From the IMG/VR virus record IMGVR_UViG_3300048592_000457, positions 1-23,827 of that record: DNA of 23,827 nt; one strand, 5' to 3'. Source of the DNA: a virus. Positions 1-5,699 of the stretch are shown here, one piece after another (positions within the stretch are counted from its first letter, which is position 1; the number at the start of each line of letters is the position of its first letter). A program made the translations under genes and the position numbers. The notes under the pieces are model-generated. The model did no database searches. It saw only the letters and a list, made by a program, of their open reading frames with translations, and was not told the DNA's origin.

Positions 1-6
1 GCATCC

Positions 7-339
7 GTGGTGATCGCTCAAGTTGTTGTTGATACAGTAGCCAAAACAACCGAAACGGTTCAACCATGGTGGGTTGAATCCCTTCAATCAATGATCGGAT
101 CGTTCCCAGAATTCAACGCTTGGTTTATCGCAATCCTTGCGTTCGCTTCCGTATTTTTGCGGGCGTTGTCTGAATTGATGGCATTCATTGCCGCGAAAAC
201 CGAAACCAAGTCCGATGACAAATGGGCGGAAATCGTCGCCAAGGGCGCATGGGGTTCCGCTGCATTGTTTGGTTGGTTTGGCGGCGGGAAGTCCAAAAAA
301 CTAATCGAACGCCAATTGGAAAAAGAAACGCCAAAATGA
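7..339 (+). CDS. Small membrane protein, holin-like (possibly 5'-partial)
   Basis: Encodes about 110 residues. A hydrophobic segment at roughly residues 39-63 (starting FNAWFIAILAFASVF) is followed by a lysine-rich, charged C-terminus, which is a common layout for phage holins and other lysis membrane proteins. The reading frame is open to the window edge, so GTG at 7 or 10 may not be the true start. It overlaps the next gene by an ATGA, and three small membrane-associated genes in a row end at a terminator, which fits a lysis cassette. No family was recognised by sequence; holin is an inference from size, topology and context only. Confidence 0.55.
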   Translation: MVIAQVVVDTVAKTTETVQPWWVESLQSMIGSFPEFNAWFIAILAFASVFLRALSELMAFIAAKTETKSDDKWAEIVAKGAWGSAALFGWFGGGKSKKLIERQLEKETPK

Positions 340-584
340 AGGAAAATCTAACGTGGGCGCAATTGCTTTTGAAGGTTCTCGCAATCGTTGAATCAATGCT
401 CCCCGCGTTTATGGTCGCATGGTCAAACGCAACCCAAAATAAACTGGAACGGAAACATCAAAAAATCCTGAACAATCGTTTGCAATTGGAAGTGGAAAAA
501 AATGATATTAACGAAGCCAAAAAATATCAGAACAAAAGCGATCGGGATGTTGTTGATGATTTCATCCGGGATAGCAAAGGGTGA
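336..584 (+). CDS. Small protein with N-terminal membrane helix and charged helical tail
   Basis: Encodes 82 residues. A hydrophobic stretch at about residues 8-28 (LLLKVLAIVESMLPAFMVAW) is followed by a highly charged, probably coiled-coil region to the C-terminus. This is the topology of an inner-membrane spanin, but no family match can be claimed. The ATG overlaps the upstream stop as ATGA, so translation is probably coupled. Its last 83 bases overlap the next gene in another frame, recalling nested Rz/Rz1 gene pairs. The spanin idea is inferred from topology and overlap only. Confidence 0.55.
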   Translation: MKENLTWAQLLLKVLAIVESMLPAFMVAWSNATQNKLERKHQKILNNRLQLEVEKNDINEAKKYQNKSDRDVVDDFIRDSKG

Positions 585-840
585 GCCGGTTTCACTTTCA
601 CCGGATGAATGCAACGAATCGTGTGTTTGCTACACAACCGAATCCATGGCGATCATCGCCAATGGAATCAAGGAAACCCAAAAATGCCGTGGTGAATTGA
701 AACTGTACCGTGAGCGTATTCAGGAATTCGAGAACGCAGGAACCCCGGCCAGTGAATTCTGGCAACAACCGGGATTTGTTTTTGGTGGGATCGTTGTGGG
801 TGTATCGGTTGGTGTAATCGCGGGATTGCTGGTCAGGTAA
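502..840 (+). CDS. Exported small protein with signal peptide and C-terminal membrane anchor (lysis-cassette candidate)
   Basis: Encodes 112 residues. With the ATG at 502 the N-terminus has a basic n-region (KPKNIRTK), a hydrophobic core (AIGMLLMISSGIA) and a likely cleavage area before EPV, so 502 is preferred over ATG 547, which would remove the basic region. The middle is polar with three cysteines (CNESCVC region) and a charged helix. A C-terminal membrane span (FVFGGIVVGVSVGVIAGLLV) ends the protein. Small phage proteins with EPV near the signal cleavage point and a PGF-start C-terminal anchor recur beside lysis genes. There is no clear lipobox, so a u-spanin assignment is not supported directly. 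Confidence 0.6.
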   Translation: MILTKPKNIRTKAIGMLLMISSGIAKGEPVSLSPDECNESCVCYTTESMAIIANGIKETQKCRGELKLYRERIQEFENAGTPASEFWQQPGFVFGGIVVGVSVGVIAGLLVR

Positions 841-844
841 ATTC

Positions 845-1072
845 TTAAACTCCTTGGCGGCGGACGGGAATTTGATTCCCGTCCGTTTTTTTTGGAGTGT
901 TCCGTCGAAACATTTCAACGAACAATTTTTGATCCAAATTCATTTCACGATTTTTTTTGAATTTTTTCGACACACCAATAAACCACATAACAGGCACCAA
1001 AAAAAGCCCAAGCAAAACAATTGCGGCAATTTGCAAATATCCACCAACTATTTCACGATTTTCAAATCCCAT
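845..1072 (-). CDS. Small single-span membrane protein, unknown
   Basis: Encodes 75 residues. One strong hydrophobic segment (AAIVLLGLFLVPVMWFIGV, about residues 16-34) is followed by a basic, soluble C-terminus. The start lies within the end of the RuvC-like gene (25-nt overlap), so the two could be one transcript. The C-terminal 15 or so codons read through the plus-strand terminator hairpin, which weakens the case for the full length. No family recognised. It may be real with this stop, or the conserved part may only be the membrane segment. Confidence 0.45.
   Translation of the reverse strand: MGFENREIVGGYLQIAAIVLLGLFLVPVMWFIGVSKKFKKNREMNLDQKLFVEMFRRNTPKKTDGNQIPVRRQGV
861..893 (+). terminator. 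Rho-independent terminator
   Basis: A perfect 10-bp stem (861-870 cggacgggaa with 876-885 ttcccgtccg) with a 5-nt loop is followed by eight T residues (886-893). It closes the plus-strand membrane-protein cluster and also lies inside the 3' part of the convergent minus-strand ORF 845-1072. Confidence 0.9.
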
Positions 1073-1563
1073 TTTTTGTTTACTCCATTTGCTATGGTTA
1101 AAACGCCAAACATTGCGATCAAAAACGCATCAACGATATTGTGATTTGGATTTTTGCCTTTTTGTGGGATTGGGTTGTGCGGTGCAAATTGATGATATGC
1201 GATCATCGATTTTTCTTTTGCGGAATCCGCTTCAATTCCGGTGTGGATGAGTTTTTGCCATTTCATTGGGCCAACCAACCGATATGGTTTTCCGGTCATC
1301 GCAACCGCTGCATTAATTTGACCAGCCGAAAAACCCAACTTGAACAACGTCGATGGGGACCATGAACCCGATTTGGCGTGACCGGCAACGCGCTCCAAAA
1401 TGAATATTTCAGGGTTCACCATGGACGTGAAATGAAACCAACGCCCAAGGTCCAACCAATTATCATCATTGAATTTAAATTTGTGGATGAACCCATCGCC
1501 GGATTCCGTATCCAAGCAAACACAAATCCCTGTTTTTCCCGGATCGATTGCCGCAATGCGCAT
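1048..1563 (-). CDS. RuvC-like Holliday junction resolvase
   Basis: Encodes 171 residues, about the usual size for RuvC. It opens with the RuvC signature IDPGKTG (D7), then a hydrophobic strand ending in an acidic residue (FILERV, E57), and closes with a HNIVDAFLIA motif giving H141 and D145. These match the RNase H-fold catalytic set of RuvC-family enzymes, which cut four-way DNA junctions. In phages such enzymes resolve recombination intermediates or debranch DNA before packaging. It is transcribed away from the plus-strand recombination operon, from the shared gap 1564-1663. Family assignment is firm; the exact substrate is not shown by sequence. Confidence 0.85.
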   Translation of the reverse strand: MRIAAIDPGKTGICVCLDTESGDGFIHKFKFNDDNWLDLGRWFHFTSMVNPEIFILERVAGHAKSGSWSPSTLFKLGFSAGQINAAVAMTGKPYRLVGPMKWQKLIHTGIEADSAKEKSMIAYHQFAPHNPIPQKGKNPNHNIVDAFLIAMFGVLTIANGVNKKWDLKIVK

Positions 1564-1663
1564 TTTTTAATCACCATTTATTGCTTTTGTGGATGTTATT
1601 TTCATCACAAAATAGCATATTCGGTCAACAATTGTTTAACGAAACATTATTGAAAGGTGAAAA
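1564..1663. promoter_or_regulatory. Divergent intergenic control region with palindrome
   Basis: This 100-bp AT-rich gap separates the minus-strand RuvC-like gene from the plus-strand recombination operon, so it should hold promoters for both. It contains a perfect 10-bp palindrome AACAATTGTT (1627-1636) inside a longer imperfect inverted repeat (GTCAACAATTGTTTAAC, 1625-1640 area), suitable for a dimeric regulator. A TTGACC -35-like hexamer reads on the minus strand just there, but no convincing -10 was found at 16-18 bp. The plus side has an AAAGGTGA ribosome site at 1653-1660. Confidence 0.35.
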
Positions 1664-2656
1664 ATGGACAGAACAATGGACAGAAAACCCTACATTCCCC
1701 GGATTCGGTATTCGATGCGGGCGGCATTCAAAAAATGTCCGAGAATTGTATTTTTTGAGCATGTTGCTGGGATCAAGCCCAAGGAATCTGGAATCAATGC
1801 GCTGGTGATCGGATCGGCTTTCCATCGGGGTTTAGAGTTATGGCGTACCCATTTGGACATCGACCGCGCCATTGCCCAAGCAACCGCCGAATTCGCGGCT
1901 TCCTTGCGTTCAAACGAAATCCCCGATGATTCCATTACCGTCGAAACCGGACGCCTAAAAGCGTATTTGGCCGGTTATGCGCGGCATTTCTCGGACGATT
2001 CACGGATGGGATGGGAATCGGAAGTAAATATCAAAATCGAAGGGGAAACCGGCACCGTCGATGCGTTGATGACCGATCCCCAAACGGGTGAGGTTTGGGT
2101 TTTAGAAGATAAAACCCGAACACAACTAACGGACAACTTGCATTATGTACTTAGAATGAATGAACAAATGTTGTCATATGCATCCCTTTTGAATTCCATT
2201 GGGCGCAAATTCGCGGGATTCATTTACCGGGAAACCAAAAAAACCCAAACGAGACAAACCCAAAAAGAAACCGCCGAACAATATGCCCAACGGGTGTTTG
2301 AAATTTATACAAGCGAAACCGCATCATCAAATTTTGTTGAGGAACGGGTTATATTTTCACCAAACGAAATAGCAAAATATGAAGTTGAAAAAAGCCATAT
2401 GAATTTTGTAATCGAAAATTGTTTAATTCAAATGCATGATTTCGAACGTTGGGGTTGGAATTCCGATTCTTGTGTGGGTAAATATGGCGCGTGTAAATAT
2501 TTGCAAATTTGTGCAACAAAAAACGACATGATTGGGCGTCAATATCAACCAACCGAAAACGAACCGCTGGACGGTGGGCTTTTTAGAAAGGAAATATGGG
2601 GAACAAACATCGTCAAAAGTAATGAGCAAGTTTTAAACATCGAATTGCCGAACTAA
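1664..2656 (+). CDS. Cas4/RecB-like PD-(D/E)XK nuclease with Fe-S cluster cysteines
   Basis: Encodes 330 residues. Nuclease core: H54 in GSAFHRGLELW, D133 in GTVDALMT, the E148-D149-K150 triad in VLEDKT, and a downstream Q168/Y172 helix, as in RecB/Cas4-family exonucleases. Cysteines C25 near the N-terminus and C270, C277, C283 near the C-terminus match the four-cysteine Fe-S arrangement of Cas4/AddB-type nucleases. It probably trims DNA ends for recombination. ATG 1664 is chosen over ATG 1676 because AAAGGTGA (1653-1660) sits at the right distance. It is first in an operon with a Sak4 ATPase and an SSB; there are no CRISPR repeats nearby, so a CRISPR role is not implied. Confidence 0.85.
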   Translation: MDRTMDRKPYIPRIRYSMRAAFKKCPRIVFFEHVAGIKPKESGINALVIGSAFHRGLELWRTHLDIDRAIAQATAEFAASLRSNEIPDDSITVETGRLKAYLAGYARHFSDDSRMGWESEVNIKIEGETGTVDALMTDPQTGEVWVLEDKTRTQLTDNLHYVLRMNEQMLSYASLLNSIGRKFAGFIYRETKKTQTRQTQKETAEQYAQRVFEIYTSETASSNFVEERVIFSPNEIAKYEVEKSHMNFVIENCLIQMHDFERWGWNSDSCVGKYGACKYLQICATKNDMIGRQYQPTENEPLDGGLFRKEIWGTNIVKSNEQVLNIELPN

Positions 2657-2670
2657 AAAGGAACGAATCA

Positions 2671-3441
2671 ATGTCACTGATTCCTGATTTAAAAACCGAA
2701 TTCAATATTCCTGCATTCGCTGATTTGACCATGATGATTTTCGGAATCCCCGGTTCAGGGAAAACCCGGTTCATGGCCGGTGCGCCCGATACGCTTTTTC
2801 TGGCAACCGAACCCGGCCAGCAATTTACCAAGGCAACGGTTGTGGATATTCAATCGTGGGACAAATTCGCCGGTGTGGTTAAGGAACTGGCTGAACAAAG
2901 GAAAGCGGGAACCCTGAAGTTTCGATCCGTGGTGATCGACATTGTGGATAACCTGAACGTGATGTGTCGGGACTGGGTTTGTGCTCAAAAGGGGATGGCG
3001 TACCCATCGGACAAGGATTTTGGGAAAACGTGGTCAGAGTGCAATAAGACATGGACCGAATGGTTACGGTCATTAATGCGCATCACTAACGTTAAATTCA
3101 TCACCCATTCATCGACGGAAGCGGTCGAAATCCAAAATGAAATGGGTGTCCGTGAAGAAATTCAAAGGTATGTCCCCACGTTCAGCGGGAACCGCGCCGC
3201 GCAATATCTCGATGGCGTGGTGAATGCCGTTGGGTTCATCACCCAAGCGAAAAGCGGGAAACGGGTAATCACCTTTGCGCAAGACCCGCGTGTTGCTGCG
3301 AAGGATCGGACGGATGTTTTGTCAAAATTGGGCGTGATCATGCTTCCGGATCATCCGGACATGGGTTTCAAAACGGTTGCGGACGCATACGCCGCGAAGG
3401 CAAAGGAAATGGGTTTAAAAATCATCGAAAGGGCATTGTAA
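2671..3441 (+). CDS. Sak4-like RecA-fold ATPase (phage nucleotide-binding protein)
   Basis: Encodes 256 residues. A Walker A motif GIPGSGKT (residues 25-32) lies close to the N-terminus, and a Walker B-like strand SVVIDIVDN (about 86-94) follows. This compact, single-domain layout is typical of the AAA_24 / Sak4 group of phage ATPases, which act as RecA-like annealing or recombination proteins and work with a cognate SSB. An SSB-like protein is two genes downstream and a RecB-like nuclease just upstream, which supports the assignment. Ribosome site AAAGGA precedes the ATG. The biochemical role in this phage is inferred from family and neighbours. Confidence 0.8.
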   Translation: MSLIPDLKTEFNIPAFADLTMMIFGIPGSGKTRFMAGAPDTLFLATEPGQQFTKATVVDIQSWDKFAGVVKELAEQRKAGTLKFRSVVIDIVDNLNVMCRDWVCAQKGMAYPSDKDFGKTWSECNKTWTEWLRSLMRITNVKFITHSSTEAVEIQNEMGVREEIQRYVPTFSGNRAAQYLDGVVNAVGFITQAKSGKRVITFAQDPRVAAKDRTDVLSKLGVIMLPDHPDMGFKTVADAYAAKAKEMGLKIIERAL

Positions 3442-3626
3442 TGGAAGCGGAAAAATCAAAAGTAAGTTACCTAGTTATCGACGGAACGAACAAGCACACC
3501 TATCCAACCAAAAAGGCTTTGCAATCGGCTTTTAAGGCCAATTTGCATTCATCCAATGCGGTTATTTGGAAGGGTAGGCAGGTCCAAATCGTTACCGAAA
3601 CGATCCAACAAATCACGGTCAAATAA
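3441..3626 (+). CDS. Small protein of unknown function in recombination operon
   Basis: Encodes 61 residues. The ATG overlaps the Sak4 stop (TAATG), so translation is probably coupled. The protein is basic, with a pattern of beta strands around a KKALQSAFKANL helix (about residues 24-35), and has no cysteines or membrane segments. Its position between the ATPase and the SSB suggests an accessory role in recombination, but nothing in the sequence shows a specific function. Confidence 0.65.
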   Translation: MEAEKSKVSYLVIDGTNKHTYPTKKALQSAFKANLHSSNAVIWKGRQVQIVTETIQQITVK

Positions 3627-3640
3627 TTTAGGGGTTCATC

Positions 3641-4210
3641 ATGTCGAATTTTCTCAATGAATTATCGTCAACGATCGCGCCATCAACCGGGTTCCGCCAA
3701 TTGGCACCGGGCAAATATGATGGACAAATCACCGGAATCGTCCAAAAGGAACTGAATGGTTCGCCGGTATGGGAAATTGATGTCCAAACACCCCAAGGGA
3801 AAACCAACGCATTGATTTGGGGATTTAACCCCACCGATTTGCAATTGGCTGAACAAGATTTCCGGTCAGGGAATCAGGATTCCAAATATTTAAAAGGCGT
3901 CATGATGACAATCGACAAGGCCAAAAAAATGCTTTGTGATGTGGGCGTTTGGGACGAAAAGAATACGGACGATGTGAAGTCCCGCCCATGGTCTGGTGGG
4001 GAAAATTCCGTGTTGGGTTCGCTTGCTAAGATGATTGGGAAGGCATGTTCGGTTGTGGTTCAACCCCGGCGGGATGACGCAACCAAAATGAATACCTACA
4101 TCAACCCACCGCGCCCAACTGGGCAGGGTTCAACCCTTCCATCATTCGATAACGTTCCGTCCCAGTTTGACATCAGCCGCGCACCTAGCCTTGATCAAAT
4201 TCCGTTTTGA
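3641..4210 (+). CDS. Single-stranded DNA-binding-like protein (DUF669-type)
   Basis: Encodes 189 residues. The N-terminal half looks like an OB-type beta fold (APGKYDGQITGIV, then PVWEIDVQTPQGK). A proline- and glycine-rich flexible segment follows (about 150-175). The protein ends LDQIPF, which resembles the conserved acidic, phenylalanine-ending tip of bacterial SSB (DDDIPF) used to recruit partner proteins. DUF669-type phage proteins are found with Sak/recombination modules as SSB equivalents. Here it closes the nuclease-ATPase operon and is followed at once by a terminator. The C-terminal tip is seen directly; the ssDNA-binding role is inferred. Confidence 0.75.
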   Translation: MSNFLNELSSTIAPSTGFRQLAPGKYDGQITGIVQKELNGSPVWEIDVQTPQGKTNALIWGFNPTDLQLAEQDFRSGNQDSKYLKGVMMTIDKAKKMLCDVGVWDEKNTDDVKSRPWSGGENSVLGSLAKMIGKACSVVVQPRRDDATKMNTYINPPRPTGQGSTLPSFDNVPSQFDISRAPSLDQIPF

Positions 4211-4241
4211 TTAATTTTTAATCACTTCGAATGAAATCAAT

Positions 4242-4274
4242 CGCCAATCGATTTTCGGTTGGCGGTTTTTTTTT
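4242..4274 (+). terminator. Rho-independent terminator after the SSB-like gene
   Basis: A 9-bp stem with one G-T wobble (4242-4250 with 4256-4264, CGCCAA...TTGGCG core) and a 5-nt loop is followed by G and nine T residues (4266-4274). It ends the recombination operon. Confidence 0.9.
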
Positions 4275-4305
4275 GTGTGTGTATTGTTCCGGCAAGCAAC
4301 CATGT

Positions 4306-4341
4306 AAAACAAAACCCCGACGCGAATGGTTCACGCCGGGG
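4306..4341 (-). terminator. Terminator-like hairpin reading on the minus strand
   Basis: CCCCG (4315-4319) pairs with CGGGG (4337-4341), and the stem continues with mismatches inward. On the minus strand it is followed by TTTTGTTTTA (complement of 4305-4314), the layout of an intrinsic terminator. A further stem GCAACC (4296-4301) / GGTTGC (4351-4356) encloses it. No minus-strand protein gene lies upstream of it, so it may end a non-coding transcript, or it may be part of another structured element. Confidence 0.5.
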
Positions 4342-4448
4342 TAGATTCAAGGTTGCCATTTCTTCCGAGTGCCTTGGTTAAAACAGCGGGGATTATGTAT
4401 CAATCCGATCATCACAAATCAACCAAATTTTTCGAAAGGGGACGCGCT

Positions 4449-4562
4449 ATGAAGCGAGTTGATGGACTGCCATTGTCAAAAAAATTTTGCCCAAGGGTGA
4501 CGGGTATGGTCCCCGGTGCGTTGATTTGGTGCGTTAAATCAACGTACCAGAATAACGAGTAA
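4449..4562 (+). CDS. Possible 37-residue basic peptide
   Basis: A short ORF begins at ATG 4449, six bases after a good ribosome site (AAAGGGGA). The product starts MKRVDGLPLSKKF and is basic with two cysteines. It resembles no family that I recognise. It runs through the 4519-4544 hairpin and stops in the first iteron-like repeat, so the sequence may be under selection as DNA instead of protein. Kept as a low-confidence candidate because of the ribosome site. Confidence 0.25.
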   Translation: MKRVDGLPLSKKFCPRVTGMVPGALIWCVKSTYQNNE

Positions 4563-4627
4563 TTAAATACCTAGGTAATTAGATACTTAGATACTGAATT
4601 AAATAATTAACTAATTACAACACCTAG
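4519..4627. other. Candidate replication origin: hairpin plus AT-rich iteron-like repeats
   Basis: A perfect 9-bp inverted repeat CGTTGATTT (4519-4527) / AAATCAACG (4536-4544) precedes an AT-rich tract. The tract carries direct repeats TAATTAAATACCTAG (4560-4574) and TAATTAGATACTTAG (4576-4590), spaced 16 bp, and a weaker third copy TAATTACAACACCTAG (4612-4627). TAGATACT is also repeated in tandem (4580-4587, 4588-4595), and TACCTAGGTA (4568-4577) is a palindrome. This lies directly upstream of a winged-helix replication protein gene, the usual place for iterons. It could instead, or also, be an operator controlling that gene. Confidence 0.5.
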
Positions 4628-4652
4628 AAGAAATACATACAGGACGTGAAAA

Positions 4653-5699
4653 ATGATTCAGGGGATCGCGCATCGATTGCCGCAATATCTGGAATTCTTA
4701 GACCGGTTAAATTTTGAGGTTCGCCATTTGTTTCGAAAACAAAGGAACGTCCCCAAGGAAGCCATCAATTGGTTCGACATTGAAACGGCGTCCATGATTG
4801 GGACGATAATTCACCAATGCACCGAAAAGAAATCAGAGGAAATTGTTTTATCGGTGTATCAACTAGCTGAAATGTCCCATGTAAGTTACCAATCGGCCAG
4901 AACACGGCTAACCAGGATGGCGGCTTTTGGGATCATTGAAACCGAATCCGACTGGGAACAAGTTGGGAAGCGCAGAAAACCCACCACAATTCGATTGCAT
5001 CGGCATTTTAGGACAGCGGTTTCAAAGGGTTCTAAGCCTGGTTTGCTGATGGAAGCGGTCCGTTTTTTTGCTCTTACTGGGTTTCGAAACCTAACAGAGG
5101 AAACCGCCCATGATGCGGAACTAGGGCGTTTCGGTGATTTGGCTGAAAAGGTAGAAAACGACAAAGCGGAAAAAACCAAGAATCGCATTTACTGGGCAGA
5201 AAAATCAGAACGCTTTGTTAAGGGCGCGGCGCGAATTTGGCAGGTAATGCAATCGGCTAGGGGTTACGGTAGCGCCTTGCCTAATTGGTGTGGGGAAAAT
5301 CTAAGCCCAACGACCGCAAGGGAACGGCGGGAACTGGAAAAAATTTTCCAACAATACGGTGGGCGCATCACAGCAACCGCCTGGTGGGTGTTTTGTGGTG
5401 GGATTGTTCAAAAAGATGACAAGGGGAACCGTATCTATAACCCGGAAATTCCACACATCCAATTTGCATCGATCGACCGCAAGCCAAGCCAATTCACTAA
5501 ACATTTCAACGCAATATTGTGTGATGAGGGATTCAAACGGTTCGCAACGACCGGATTCACCGACGAATTGCAAGCTATGTATAAGCGAGTTTTTGGGGAC
5601 AGTTTCGAAATTTTACCAAGGGATGGCCGAAGCGAATTTGATTTGCTAGGCTTTTATTTCGGCCAAACAAGTCCAACCGTCGATGAGGTTCCCGCATGA
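4653..5699 (+). CDS. Winged-helix replication protein (putative initiator)
   Basis: Encodes 348 residues. The N-terminal 120 or so residues form a probable winged helix-turn-helix: VYQLAEMSHVSYQSARTRL (about 68-86) as the helix-turn-helix, then AAFGIIETES and a KRRKPTTIRL wing. The rest is mostly helical with no clear catalytic motif. Such proteins upstream of a phage primase-helicase usually bind the origin and load the helicase, like lambda O or DnaD-type proteins. It follows iteron-like repeats and overlaps the primase-helicase gene by ATGA, so the two are probably made together. An alternative is a transcription regulator; the neighbourhood favours replication. Confidence 0.65.
   Translation: MIQGIAHRLPQYLEFLDRLNFEVRHLFRKQRNVPKEAINWFDIETASMIGTIIHQCTEKKSEEIVLSVYQLAEMSHVSYQSARTRLTRMAAFGIIETESDWEQVGKRRKPTTIRLHRHFRTAVSKGSKPGLLMEAVRFFALTGFRNLTEETAHDAELGRFGDLAEKVENDKAEKTKNRIYWAEKSERFVKGAARIWQVMQSARGYGSALPNWCGENLSPTTARERRELEKIFQQYGGRITATAWWVFCGGIVQKDDKGNRIYNPEIPHIQFASIDRKPSQFTKHFNAILCDEGFKRFATTGFTDELQAMYKRVFGDSFEILPRDGRSEFDLLGFYFGQTSPTVDEVPA

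Noticed and set aside
4296-4360. tRNA gene suggested by GGTTCA near a hairpin
   Set aside because: The arms do not form a cloverleaf and there is no acceptor stem with anticodon arm. The T-rich tail on the minus strand fits a terminator better.
4326-4448. Extension of the 4449-4562 ORF upstream to ATG 4326
   Set aside because: ATG 4326 lies inside the hairpin and has no ribosome site, and the translated part looks unlike a protein.
4886-5188. Minus-strand ORF within the replication protein gene
   Set aside because: Ser/Arg-rich shadow frame without ribosome site; the plus-strand gene is complete and has motifs.
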